From NCBI RefSeq assembly GCF_001293525.1, contig NZ_BBYR01000058.1:1-50379 (forward strand): a stretch of DNA of 50,379 bases. Reading direction: 5' to 3'. Source of the DNA: Pseudideonella sakaiensis. Lineage in GTDB: Bacteria > Pseudomonadota > Gammaproteobacteria > Burkholderiales > Burkholderiaceae_C. Positions 1-9,086 of the stretch are shown piece by piece (within the stretch, counting starts at the first letter, position 1; each line of letters starts with the position of its first letter). The notes under the pieces were generated by a model. That model was not told where the DNA came from. It saw only the letters and a list, made by a program, of their open reading frames with translations, and ran no database searches. A program made the translations under genes and the position numbers.

Positions 1-1292
1 CCCGCCGCTACCTCGTCGGCGGCGCCGTCCGCGACGCGCTGCTGGGCCGCGCCTGCGGCGACCGCGACTGGGTCGTCGTCGGGGCCAGCGTGCAACAGAT
101 GCTCGACGCCGGCTTCCAGCCGGTCGGCCGCGACTTTCCCGTCTTCCTCGACCCCGAGACCCACGAGGAGGTGGCGCTCGCGCGCACCGAGCGCAAGACG
201 GCGCCCGGCTACCGCGGCTTCGTCGTGCACGCGGCGCCGGCCGTGACGCTGGAGGAGGACCTGCAGCGCCGCGACCTGACGATCAATGCGATCGCCCAGG
301 ACGCGGACGGCCGCCTGATCGACCCCTGGGGGGGACGGGCGGACCTGGCCGCGCGCTGCCTGCGCCACGTGTCGCCGGCCTTCGCCGAGGACCCGGTGCG
401 CATCCTGCGGCTGGCGCGCTTCGCCGCGCGGCTGCCGGACTTCACGGTCGCCCCGCAGACCCTGGACCTGATGCGCGCCATGGTGGCGGCCGGCGAAGTG
501 GACGCGCTGGTGCCCGAGCGGGTGTGGCAGGAGCTGTCGCGCGGCCTGATGGAGACACGCCCCTCGCGCCTGCTCGAGGTGCTGCGGGCCTGCGGCGCGC
601 TCGCGCGGCTGCTGCCCGAGGTCGACCGCCTGTGGGGCGTACCGCAGCGCGCCGAGCACCACCCCGAGGTCGACACCGGCGTGCACCTCGGCCTCGTGCT
701 GGACATGGCGGCGCGCCTGCAGGCCCCGCTGGCCGTGCGCTACGCCGCGCTGGTTCACGACCTGGGCAAGGGCACGACGCCGGCCGGGCTGCTGCCACGC
801 CACCACGGCCACGAGGCGCGCAGCGTCGCGCTGGCGCGCGCGCTCGGCGAGCGGCTGAAGGTGCCCAACGACTGCCGGGCACTGGCCGAGGTGGTGGCGC
901 GCGAGCACGGCCACATCCACCGCAGCGGCTCGCTCGGCCCGGCCGCACTGCTGCGCCTGCTGGAGCGCTGCGACGCGCTGCGCCGCCCGGAACGCTTCGA
1001 GGAGGTGCTCTGGGCCTGCGAGTGCGATGCGCGGGGCCGCACGGGGCACGCGGAGGCCGTCTATGCGCCGCGCCCGCGGCTGCGCCGGGTGCTGGCCCTG
1101 GCCGGCGCCGTCGATGGGGCGGCGGTGGCCGCCGCGGCCGCGGCGCGCGGCCTGCGCGGGCCGGCGATCGGGGAGGCGCTGCACCGGGCGCGTGCCGAGG
1201 CGATCGCGGCCGGGCTGGGCGAGGACACGGGCCAGGACGCCGGCGGGGATGCGGGCCAGCCCGGCGAGCCCGCAGGCGACCGGCCCGCCTAG
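1..1292 (+). CDS. cca: CCA-adding enzyme (multifunctional tRNA nucleotidyltransferase/phosphohydrolase), 5' partial
   Basis: The enzyme adds or repairs the 3'-terminal CCA of tRNAs in the cytoplasm. The frame is open from base 3 and the true start lies before the window, so only a few N-terminal residues are missing. The class II nucleotidyltransferase core is visible: LVGGAVRD at the start, the metal-binding DRD (bases 60-68) and the RRDLTINA segment near 270-295. A C-terminal HD domain follows, with VHDLGKG at about 753-773 and HHGHEARS after it. This is the long gammaproteobacterial/betaproteobacterial form, which in E. coli also has phosphatase and phosphodiesterase activity. The C-terminal tail (from about 1200) is Gly/Asp-rich and probably disordered. 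Its TAG stop overlaps the TAG stop of the convergent DUF2905 gene. Confidence 0.95.
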   Translation, partial: RRYLVGGAVRDALLGRACGDRDWVVVGASVQQMLDAGFQPVGRDFPVFLDPETHEEVALARTERKTAPGYRGFVVHAAPAVTLEEDLQRRDLTINAIAQDADGRLIDPWGGRADLAARCLRHVSPAFAEDPVRILRLARFAARLPDFTVAPQTLDLMRAMVAAGEVDALVPERVWQELSRGLMETRPSRLLEVLRACGALARLLPEVDRLWGVPQRAEHHPEVDTGVHLGLVLDMAARLQAPLAVRYAALVHDLGKGTTPAGLLPRHHGHEARSVALARALGERLKVPNDCRALAEVVAREHGHIHRSGSLGPAALLRLLERCDALRRPERFEEVLWACECDARGRTGHAEAVYAPRPRLRRVLALAGAVDGAAVAAAAAARGLRGPAIGEALHRARAEAIAAGLGEDTGQDAGGDAGQPGEPAGDRPA

Positions 1293-1483
1293 AAGAAGTG
1301 CCCGATCGCCATGCCGATGAAGCTGATCAGCACGGCGCTGGTGAAGGGCACGAAGAACTCGCGGCCGAACAGGCGGAAGCGGAAATCCCCCGGCAGGCGG
1401 CCGAGGCCGAGCTTCTCCAGCCAGCGCTGCAGGCCGCTGAAGATCAGCAGCGCCAGGAAGACGACGATCAGCCAGCGGATCAC
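1289..1483 (-). CDS. DUF2905 small membrane protein
   Basis: A 64-residue protein with two hydrophobic segments: an N-terminal helix ([17 protein letters not shown]) and a C-terminal one ([11 protein letters not shown]). Between them is the LPGDFRF segment that marks the DUF2905 family of small bacterial inner-membrane proteins. No function is known for the family. Start chosen at GTG 1483, because it overlaps the stop of the upstream methyltransferase gene as GTGA, which implies translational coupling. The gene is therefore the distal member of a two-gene minus-strand operon with the MidA-like gene. Its stop shares the tetranucleotide CTAG with the stop of cca on the other strand. Confidence 0.85.
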   Translation of the reverse strand: MIRWLIVVFLALLIFSGLQRWLEKLGLGRLPGDFRFRLFGREFFVPFTSAVLISFIGMAIGHFF

Positions 1484-2625
1484 AGCCGGTGGCTCCGGTC
1501 GCCGTCGCGGAAGCCGAGTGCCGCCAGGCCGAAGTCCTCCGGCAGGCCGCGCGCCAGGCCGATCACCTTGAACAGTTCGCCCATCTCGTGGTCGCTGACG
1601 AGCCGGGTCGCGTCGGCGCGCACCGTCAGCGGCGCCGCCTCGAGCAGGGCCTGCAGGCCGCAGTTGAAGAGGAAGCGCGCCTGCGAGGTGTAGCCCAGCA
1701 CCTCGGCGCCGGCCTCCTGCGCCGCCACCGCCACCGCGGTGAAGTCGACGTGCGCGGTGATGTCCTTGTCGCCCGGGTCTTCGAGCGGCCGGTCGTCGCT
1801 GCGGTGGCCGCGGTGGCACATCAGCGTGCCGGCGCTGCGCTGCGGGTGGTAGAGCTCGGCCTCGGGAAAGCCGTAGTCGACGAAGAAGGCGGCGCCGCGG
1901 CCGATGCGCTCGCAGACGCTGCGCACGAAGGCCGGCGCCTGCTGCGGCAGCTCCAGCGTGGTGCCGGGCAGCCAGCCCGGGTCGAGCGGCGGGCGCAGCG
2001 CGGTCGGCCGGTCCGCGAACGCGAAGCCGCCGCCCGGCGCGAGGGCCACGCCGCGCTCGCACCAGCCGGCCTCGCCGAGGTGGAGCAGCTTCACCGGCAT
2101 CGCGTCCAGCACCTCGTTGCCGACGATCACGCCGTCGAAGCGCTCCGGCAGCTGGTCCAGCCACTGCACGCGCGCCCCAAAGCGCGCCAGCCGCGCCTGC
2201 TGACGGGCGCGCAGCGCGCCGGACAGGTCGACGATGCGGTAGCCCACCGGCGGCAGGCCGAGCCCATCCAGCTCGGCGAGCAGGCCTTCGGCCAGCGCGC
2301 CGGAGCCGGCGCCGAACTCCCAGACGGTGTCGGCGCCCGCGGCGGCCAGCGCCTGCGCGACCTGGCGCGCCAGCGCGCGCGCGAACAGCGGCGACAGCTC
2401 CGGCGCGGTGACGAAATCGCTGCCCGAGCCGGCCAGGCGGCCGAACTGCCGGTCGCCACGCGCGTAGTAGCCGGCCCCAGGGGCGTACAGCGCCAGTGCC
2501 ATGAAGTCGTCGAAGGGCAGCCAGCCGCCCGCATCGGCAACCGCGCGCGCGATGCGCGGCGCGAGCCCCTCGGGCGGCGCGGCGCACCCCCCCGCCGATA
2601 CACTGCCGGCCTCGTCTGCTTGCAT
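1480..2625 (-). CDS. SAM-dependent methyltransferase, MidA/NDUFAF7 (DUF185) family
   Basis: A 381-residue class I methyltransferase. The glycine-rich SAM-binding motif EFGAGSGALAEGLL lies around residues 102-115, and the N-terminal part carries the family's YYARGDRQFG and DFVTAPELSPLF segments. Human NDUFAF7 and Dictyostelium MidA methylate an arginine of a complex I subunit. The role of bacterial members is not established, so the substrate is left open. Start chosen at ATG 2625; a TACAAT hexamer on the same strand ends 7 bases before it, so the transcript may be leaderless. Only 18 bp separate this start from the divergent SDR gene. It is co-translated with the DUF2905 gene through a GTGA overlap. 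Confidence 0.88.
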   Translation of the reverse strand: MQADEAGSVSAGGCAAPPEGLAPRIARAVADAGGWLPFDDFMALALYAPGAGYYARGDRQFGRLAGSGSDFVTAPELSPLFARALARQVAQALAAAGADTVWEFGAGSGALAEGLLAELDGLGLPPVGYRIVDLSGALRARQQARLARFGARVQWLDQLPERFDGVIVGNEVLDAMPVKLLHLGEAGWCERGVALAPGGGFAFADRPTALRPPLDPGWLPGTTLELPQQAPAFVRSVCERIGRGAAFFVDYGFPEAELYHPQRSAGTLMCHRGHRSDDRPLEDPGDKDITAHVDFTAVAVAAQEAGAEVLGYTSQARFLFNCGLQALLEAAPLTVRADATRLVSDHEMGELFKVIGLARGLPEDFGLAALGFRDGDRSHRL

Positions 2626-2631
2626 CACCGG

Positions 2632-2637
2632 ATTGTA
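2632..2637 (-). promoter_or_regulatory. possible -10 element for the MidA-like gene
   Basis: The minus strand reads TACAAT (5 of 6 matches to TATAAT) in an otherwise GC-rich 18-bp gap, six bases before the ATG at 2625. If it is the -10, transcription would begin at or next to the start codon. No convincing -35 is visible, because that position lies inside the divergent SDR gene. Confidence 0.3.
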
Positions 2638-2643
2638 GGAAGC

Positions 2644-3447
2644 ATGTCCGACCGCCCCGTCGCCCTGGTCACCGGCGCCGCCCGCCGCATCGGCCGGGCC
2701 ATCGCGCTGCGCCTCGCGCGCGCGGGCCACGACCTGGCCGTGCACCACCGCGGCGGCGCCGACGAGGCCGCCGACACCGTCGCCGAGGCGCGCGCGCTGG
2801 GCGTGCAGGCCGAGGCCTTCGCAGCCGACCTGGCCGACGAGGCCGCCTGCCGTGCGCTGGTGCCGGCGGTGCTGGCCCGCTTCGGCCGGCTCGATGCGGT
2901 GGTCAACAATGCCTCCGCCTTCGACCACGACGACCTCGACAGCTTCGGTCACGCGGCGATGGAGCGCCACTGGCGCAGCAACACCGCGCCGGCCGTGCTG
3001 CTGACCCAGGCGCTGCATGCGCACCTGCGTGAGCGGCCCCCCGTGGCCGACGCGGCGCCGGCCTGCGTCGTCAACCTGCTCGACCAGAAACTGTGGAACC
3101 CCAACCCCGACCACTTCTCGTACACGCTGTCGAAGGCCGCGCTGCAGGCCGCGACGACGATGCTGGCCCAGGCCTGCGCGCCGCGGCTGCGCGTGTGCGG
3201 GGTCGCGCCGGGCGTGACGCTGCCCTCGGGGCCGATGGACGACGCGCACTTCGCGGTGGCGCACCAGGCCACGCCGCTCGGCCGCTCGTCGACGCCCGAG
3301 GACATCGCGGCCGCGGTGGCCTACCTCGTGGCGGCACCGGCCGTCACCGGCACCACGCTGCTGGTGGACGGCGGCCAGCACCTGCTGCCCCAGGCGCGCG
3401 ACGTGTACTTCCTCACCGCGGCCGCGCCGGCCGTGGCGGCCGGCTGA
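2644..3447 (+). CDS. SDR family oxidoreductase, pteridine reductase-like
   Basis: A 267-residue short-chain dehydrogenase. The cofactor motif is TGAARRIG (residues 10-17), with the arginine typical of pteridine reductases (PTR1/FolM) instead of the usual TGxxxGxG. NNAS is at residues 88-91 and the catalytic pair is Tyr160 and Lys164 (YTLSK). These features point to NADPH-dependent reduction of dihydro- or biopterins. The neighbour supports this: a dihydroneopterin aldolase-like gene starts 7 bp downstream, followed by ttcA, so this looks like a small folate/pterin operon. Start at ATG 2644; the 18-bp gap to the divergent methyltransferase gene leaves little room for a promoter. Substrate is inferred, not shown. 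Confidence 0.85.
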   Translation: MSDRPVALVTGAARRIGRAIALRLARAGHDLAVHHRGGADEAADTVAEARALGVQAEAFAADLADEAACRALVPAVLARFGRLDAVVNNASAFDHDDLDSFGHAAMERHWRSNTAPAVLLTQALHAHLRERPPVADAAPACVVNLLDQKLWNPNPDHFSYTLSKAALQAATTMLAQACAPRLRVCGVAPGVTLPSGPMDDAHFAVAHQATPLGRSSTPEDIAAAVAYLVAAPAVTGTTLLVDGGQHLLPQARDVYFLTAAAPAVAAG

Positions 3448-3454
3448 AGCAGCT

Positions 3455-3883
3455 GTGAACGAACCCGCGCCGCGCCCGGAGCCTTCGATGACCCTGCTCG
3501 CCCTGCCGGTGCTGGCCGGCTGCCGCCGCCTCTTCCTGCGCGACCATGCGGTGGACGTGCGCATCGGCGTCCACGACTTCGAGAAGACGGCCGCGCAGCG
3601 CGTGCTGTTCAACGTCGACCTCTACGTGCCGCTGGCGCTGTCCACGCCGACCGCCGACCGGCTCGACGAGGTGGTCGACTACGACTTCATCCGCCGCGAG
3701 ATCCAGGCCCACGTCGCACGCGGCCACGTGGAGCTGCAGGAAACGCTGTGCGATGCGCTGCTGCAGCGCATGCTCGCGCATCCGCGCGTCAAGGCCGCCC
3801 GCGTCTCCACCGAGAAGCCCGACGTCTACCCCGACTGCGCGGGCGTCGGCTGTGAGGTCTTCGGCCTCAAGGACCTGCCATGA
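3455..3883 (+). CDS. folB: dihydroneopterin aldolase-family protein (FolB-like)
   Basis: A 142-residue protein of the FolB/FolX fold, which in folate synthesis cleaves or epimerises 7,8-dihydroneopterin in the cytoplasm. Visible family features are [10 protein letters not shown] near residues 35-44, the VDYDFIR segment near 73-79, [12 protein letters not shown] near 95-106 and the late [11 protein letters not shown]. The start is uncertain: GTG 3455 gives the length quoted, while ATG 3488 would remove an 11-residue proline-rich leader and fits the family better. It follows the pteridine reductase-like gene by 7 bp and overlaps ttcA by ATGA. The symbol rests on family and context; FolX-type activity is possible. 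Confidence 0.82.
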   Translation: MNEPAPRPEPSMTLLALPVLAGCRRLFLRDHAVDVRIGVHDFEKTAAQRVLFNVDLYVPLALSTPTADRLDEVVDYDFIRREIQAHVARGHVELQETLCDALLQRMLAHPRVKAARVSTEKPDVYPDCAGVGCEVFGLKDLP

Positions 3884-4914
3884 ACACCGTCAGCGACGCC
3901 TTCCTCGCCGCCACCGGGCCCGCGGCCGAGGCCGCCACGCCCGCCCCCGCGCCGGCCGCCGGGGGCCGCCACTCGCCCGAGGCGCGCGCCGCCTACGAGG
4001 CCAACAAGCTGTCGAAGCGCCTGCACCGCCAGGTCGGCCAGGCGATCACCGACTTCCGGATGATCGAGGACGGCGACAAGGTGATGGTCTGCGTGTCCGG
4101 CGGCAAGGACAGCTATGCGCTGCTGGACATCCTGATCAACCTGCGGCGCCGCGCGCCCGTGCGCTTCGACCTGGTCGCGGTCAACCTGGACCAGAAGCAG
4201 CCCGGCTTCCCCGCCGAGGTGCTGCCCGCCTACCTCGGCGGCCTCGGCGTTCCCTTCCACATCGAGAACCAGGACACCTACTCGATCGTCAAGCGCCTCG
4301 TGCCCGAGGGGCAGACGATGTGCAGCCTGTGCTCGCGGCTGCGCCGCGGCATCCTCTACCGCGTCGCCAGCGAGCTGGGCGCGACCAAGATCGCGCTCGG
4401 CCACCACCGCGACGACATGGTGCAGACCCTCTTCATGAACATGTTCTTCGGCGGCCGCATGAAGGGCATGCCGCCGAAGCTGGTCAGCGACGACGGCCGG
4501 CACGTCGTCATCCGCCCGCTGGCCTACGTGGCCGAGACCGACCTGGAGCGCTGGGCCGCCCACCGCGCCTTCCCGATCATTCCCTGCACGCTCTGCGGCA
4601 ACCAGGAGAACCTGCAGCGTGTGCAGATGAAACAGATGCTGCGCGACTGGGAAGCCCGCTGGCCGGGGCGCATCGACAACCTGTTCAATGCGATGGGCCG
4701 CGTCGTGCCCTCGCACCTGATGGACCGGAACCTCTACCCCTTCGAGACCCTCCAAGCGACGGGCGTGGCCGATCCGGACGGCGACCACGCCTTCGACGAG
4801 GAACGCATCGCAGCGCCCGGCGCCCCGGCCGACGCCGGCTGTGGTGCCGGCGCGGCGCCGTCTGCGGGCGCCCCCGCACCCGTGGCGGTGCACCGCCCGC
4901 CCCCCCGCGCCTGA
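3880..4914 (+). CDS. ttcA: tRNA 2-thiocytidine(32) synthetase TtcA
   Basis: A 344-residue ATP-dependent tRNA sulfurtransferase that makes 2-thiocytidine at position 32 of some tRNAs. The PP-loop ATPase motif SGGKDS is at residues 73-78. The Fe-S cluster cysteines are in CSLC (148 and 151) and CTLC (236 and 239), as expected for TtcA. Ahead of the PP-loop is an Ala/Pro-rich leader of about 30 residues, and after about residue 300 a disordered Ala/Gly/Pro tail; both are longer than in E. coli TtcA. Start ATG 3880 overlaps the upstream stop as ATGA. Confidence 0.95.
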   Translation: MNTVSDAFLAATGPAAEAATPAPAPAAGGRHSPEARAAYEANKLSKRLHRQVGQAITDFRMIEDGDKVMVCVSGGKDSYALLDILINLRRRAPVRFDLVAVNLDQKQPGFPAEVLPAYLGGLGVPFHIENQDTYSIVKRLVPEGQTMCSLCSRLRRGILYRVASELGATKIALGHHRDDMVQTLFMNMFFGGRMKGMPPKLVSDDGRHVVIRPLAYVAETDLERWAAHRAFPIIPCTLCGNQENLQRVQMKQMLRDWEARWPGRIDNLFNAMGRVVPSHLMDRNLYPFETLQATGVADPDGDHAFDEERIAAPGAPADAGCGAGAAPSAGAPAPVAVHRPPPRA

Positions 4915-4955
4915 GGCCCCGCCGCCCCCTGACCGTCCGAGCCCCGGGAGGCCCG

Positions 4956-5573
4956 ATGTCCACCCTCTTCAGATGGCCCGCGCTGCTGCTCTCGGCCGCG
5001 TTGCTCGGCGGCTGCGCCAGCATGACCCAGCTCGGCAGCGAGGTCTCCAGCTACGGCAGCTGGCCGGCCGAGCGGCGCCCGGCCGCCTTCGTCTTCGACC
5101 GCCTGCCGTCCCAGCAGCGCGAGCCCTCCGGGCAGGACCTGCTCGAGGCCGCAGCGCTGCCGGCCCTGCAGGCCGCGGGCTTCACCCCCGCCACCGACCC
5201 CGCCACCGCCACCTACACCGTCCAGCTCGGCGCCCGCGTCACCGAGGACCCTCGCAGCCTCGACCCCTGGTTCGGCCCGCGCGGGTGGTATGGCCCGCCC
5301 CGCCCCCGCCTCTACGGCTGGTACGGCTGGCCCGGCTGGGGCCGCTTCGGCCCGGGCTTCTACGGCCCGGCCACCCCCGTCTACGACCGCGAGGTCGTCG
5401 TGCTGATCCGTGACCGCCGCAGCGGCGAGATCGTCTACGAGACCCGTGCCAGCAACAGCGGCATGATCTCGTCGATCCAGGGGCTGCTGCCCGCGATGTT
5501 CGCGGCGGCCCTGAAGGACTTCCCCGCGGTGGAGAAGACCCCCCGTCGGGTGGTGGTGCCGATCGGCAGCTGA
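4956..5573 (+). CDS. DUF4136 domain lipoprotein
   Basis: A 205-residue predicted lipoprotein. The signal peptide ends in the lipobox LLGGC with Cys20, so the mature protein should be anchored in the envelope. The rest fits DUF4136: a conserved SYGSWP, a middle predicted beta region (TYTVQLGARVTED) and the late VVLIRDRRSGEIVYETRA. Residues about 105-135 are rich in Tyr, Trp, Gly and Pro (repeated WYG/YGW), a low-complexity stretch common in this family. Function unknown. It lies 41 bp after ttcA and before the toxin-antitoxin pair. Confidence 0.85.
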   Translation: MSTLFRWPALLLSAALLGGCASMTQLGSEVSSYGSWPAERRPAAFVFDRLPSQQREPSGQDLLEAAALPALQAAGFTPATDPATATYTVQLGARVTEDPRSLDPWFGPRGWYGPPRPRLYGWYGWPGWGRFGPGFYGPATPVYDREVVVLIRDRRSGEIVYETRASNSGMISSIQGLLPAMFAAALKDFPAVEKTPRRVVVPIGS

Positions 5574-5618
5574 ACTGCCATCTGGCGTAAACTCTTGGCC
5601 ACACGGCAAGGGTTTAGC

Positions 5619-6209
5619 ATGAGCGCTCGCACCTCCGACGCGACGTCCGCACCGAAGACACGGCGTGGCTCCGCCGGCTCGTCGGTCCCCGTCCGCACGC
5701 GAGCCCCCGCGTCCACCGCGCAGCGCCCCGGGACACCGCTCGTCGCCGCCGAGGAGGCCGCGGGGATCGCGGCGCTTGCCTCGGGACGGCGTAACGCCCC
5801 CGCCAGCGCCTTCGCGGCCGTCGGCGGCCCGGGCGTCCAGGCCCACGATGCCGTGATGCAGGGCGTTCCCGGCCGGGCGCTGACCCGGCTCTGGGAGGAC
5901 ACCAAGGGCCGCCTGCCTGTCGAGGCCGTCTTCCGGGTGATCGGCGTGAGCCCCCGCACCGCCCACCGCATCAAGGCCGAACCGGACAAACCGCTGGATG
6001 CGCGCACGACCGACGGGATCTACCGGCTCGAATCCGTGCGGGCGCTCGCCGAAGACGTGCTCGGCAGCTCAGAGGCCGCGGATGAGTGGCTGGCGTCCGA
6101 GGCGATCGGCCTGGAGTTCCGCAGGCCGATCGACCTGCTGAGCAGTTCGCCCGGCGCCGAAGCCGTCAAGACCCTGCTGCAGCGCATGAAGCACGGGGTC
6201 TACGCGTGA
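5619..6209 (+). CDS. antitoxin with MbcA/ParS/Xre toxin-binding domain (DUF2384)
   Basis: A 196-residue antitoxin partner of the RES protein that follows. The C-terminal 55 residues fit the MbcA/ParS/Xre toxin-binding domain: LAEDVLGSSEAADEWL, then the RRPIDLLSSSPGAEAV block and the ending MKHGVYA. A helix-turn-helix-like segment precedes it (VEAVFRVIGVSPRTAHRI, about residues 108-125), as in antitoxins that repress their own operon. The first 65 or so residues are Ser/Thr/Arg/Pro/Ala-rich and probably disordered, which is a long leader for this family. ATG 5619 has AAGGG six bases upstream; a TTG at 5595 is less likely. The stop overlaps the toxin start as GTGA, so antitoxin and toxin are translationally coupled. 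Confidence 0.9.
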   Translation: MSARTSDATSAPKTRRGSAGSSVPVRTRAPASTAQRPGTPLVAAEEAAGIAALASGRRNAPASAFAAVGGPGVQAHDAVMQGVPGRALTRLWEDTKGRLPVEAVFRVIGVSPRTAHRIKAEPDKPLDARTTDGIYRLESVRALAEDVLGSSEAADEWLASEAIGLEFRRPIDLLSSSPGAEAVKTLLQRMKHGVYA

Positions 6210-6712
6210 TCCCGCTGCCGGTGGCCCTGGGGGGCACCGGCCAGCTCGTCGCCTGGACCCTGCAGGACGCGCGCCACGCCGCCACCTGGGACGCCGGCAT
6301 CGGCGCCGCCACCTATGGCGGCCGCTGGAATTCCATCGGCCGCCACGTGCTCTACGCCGCGATGGACCCGGCCACCGCCATCCTCGAGGTCGCGGTGCAC
6401 AAGGGCTTCAAGGCGCTCAACACCGTGGCCCACACCCTGCACGGCTTCACGATCACCGACCCGGCCGCGGTGCACGTGCTGCACCCGGAGGACCTGCCCA
6501 ACCCCCACTGGCTGCATCCGATCCCGCCCCATGCCGACCAGCAGGCCTTCGGCGACGCGCTCGTCGACACCCATCCCTTCGTGCTGCTGCCCAGCGCGGT
6601 CAGCGCGCACTCGTGGAACCTGCTGGTCAATGTCGCGACGGCACGGCCGCTGATGGCGCAGCGGCGGTCCGAGCGCTTCGCCCTCGATCCGCGGCTGCGC
6701 GCCGCGGGCTGA
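6206..6712 (+). CDS. RES-domain toxin (NAD+-targeting family)
   Basis: A 168-residue RES protein, the toxin of the pair. Characterised RES toxins consume NAD+ (MbcT as a phosphorylase, others as hydrolases) or ADP-ribosylate a host enzyme (ParT); which chemistry applies here is unknown. Visible family residues are GGRWN (Arg40), the LYAAMDPATAILE stretch with Glu61, and LLPSAV with Ser130, followed by WNLLVN. The first conserved arginine of the family, normally in an F/Y/W-R pair near the N-terminus, appears to be Thr18 here (AWTLQ). GTG 6206 gives the GTGA overlap; no other in-frame start precedes the domain closely. The 168-residue length is typical. Confidence 0.9.
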   Translation: MIPLPVALGGTGQLVAWTLQDARHAATWDAGIGAATYGGRWNSIGRHVLYAAMDPATAILEVAVHKGFKALNTVAHTLHGFTITDPAAVHVLHPEDLPNPHWLHPIPPHADQQAFGDALVDTHPFVLLPSAVSAHSWNLLVNVATARPLMAQRRSERFALDPRLRAAG

Positions 6713-6714
6713 CG

Positions 6715-6729
6715 CGCCGCCAGGCGGCG
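6715..6729. terminator. short GC hairpin between convergent genes
   Basis: CGCCGCC-A-GGCGGCG forms an inverted repeat just after the RES stop codon and 18 bp before the end of the convergent DUF6279 gene. It could help end transcription from either side, but there is no T-tract, so this is only a candidate. Confidence 0.3.
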
Positions 6730-6747
6730 GGGCGCTCCCACGCGGCC

Positions 6748-7596
6748 TCACTTCGTCAGAAAGCTCCGCAGGTCGTCCTCCCAGCCCTTGAGCTTGTCGG
6801 CCGCATGCTGGCGCTGCTTCGGCGTCATCGCGTTGTGCAGGTCGGCGGCGAAGGCGCAGTTGTAGTCGACCAGGCGGCGCTGGTAGCTGCGGTAGGGCTC
6901 GCGCGGGGAGCGCAGCGCGTGCTCGCCGAGCGCCTTGAGCTCGGCGCGGATCTGCTCGGGCGGGACCTTCTCGGTGGTCCAGCGGCGCAGCAGCGCGTTG
7001 ATCTCGCCCTGGCGGGCGAGGCGCTCGGCCTCCCAGGCGACGGGGTCGAAGGGCGAGGCGGCGACGCCGCGGGCGAGCAGGGCGCGCTGGGCCTCGTCAA
7101 GGCGGCCGTAGACCATCTCGGTGCGCTCGCGGGCGCGCTTGATGGATTCACGGCGGCGCTCGGCAGGGTCGTCCTGCAGGAAGTCGTCGCGGAAGTCCTC
7201 GTTGCCCTTGGCCTGGCGCTGCGCGATGTGCTGGAGTTGCGCCGGCTGCAGCGTGGGGGCGATCTCGGCGATGGCGGGCAGCGCGTGCTCCCAGACGGCC
7301 ATCAGGCGCTGGCTGCCCTCGTCGTTGAGGCGGCACATGCGCTCGGCGGTGATCGGGCCGGCGACCTCGCCGCGCACCTGGGCCATCCACTGCACCAGGT
7401 CGGCCAGCGGCGCGCCGCGGTGCCAGCGGAACAGCTCGTCGAGCGCGGCGCGCACGCGGCGCGACTGGCCGTCGTCGAAGTCGGCGTAGCGGTCCAGCCA
7501 CCAGGCGGCCAGCATCGGCCCCTGGCCGTAGCCGATGCGCAGCGTGCTGCAGCCGGCCAGCAGGAGGATCAGGGCTCCGATAATCCAGCGTCTCAT
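6748..7596 (-). CDS. DUF6279 family lipoprotein
   Basis: A 282-residue lipoprotein: the signal peptide [16 protein letters not shown] has its lipobox cysteine at residue 16. The mature part is highly helical and charged, starting [20 protein letters not shown], and resembles the DUF6279 family of envelope proteins of unknown function. Start ATG 7596 is preferred, as it begins directly at the signal peptide. ATG 7611 would add five residues and would physically overlap the glmU start codon on the other strand. Either way the two divergent genes are separated by at most 13 bp. No partner gene is evident. Confidence 0.85.
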   Translation of the reverse strand: MRRWIIGALILLLAGCSTLRIGYGQGPMLAAWWLDRYADFDDGQSRRVRAALDELFRWHRGAPLADLVQWMAQVRGEVAGPITAERMCRLNDEGSQRLMAVWEHALPAIAEIAPTLQPAQLQHIAQRQAKGNEDFRDDFLQDDPAERRRESIKRARERTEMVYGRLDEAQRALLARGVAASPFDPVAWEAERLARQGEINALLRRWTTEKVPPEQIRAELKALGEHALRSPREPYRSYQRRLVDYNCAFAADLHNAMTPKQRQHAADKLKGWEDDLRSFLTK

Positions 7597-7609
7597 CGAG
7601 GAAGGCAGC

Positions 7610-9001
<1,392 letters not shown>

Positions 9002-9086
9002 GGCAAGGAGGAGCGGCGGCCCGCAACCACCGCGATCGGCGGTCTTCGCGGCGCGATCAGATCCGATCGCATCACGATCGGCGCGC

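Noticed and set aside
3826-4893. A 355-codon minus-strand frame over ttcA
   Set aside because: Shadow of ttcA, whose PP-loop and Fe-S cysteines are clear on the other strand.
9002-9086. A cluster of GATCGG/CGATCG motifs between glmU and udg
   Set aside because: Repeated but irregular; no clean array or long stem. A weak hairpin (CCGCGA/TCGCGG) may help termination, but the evidence is thin.
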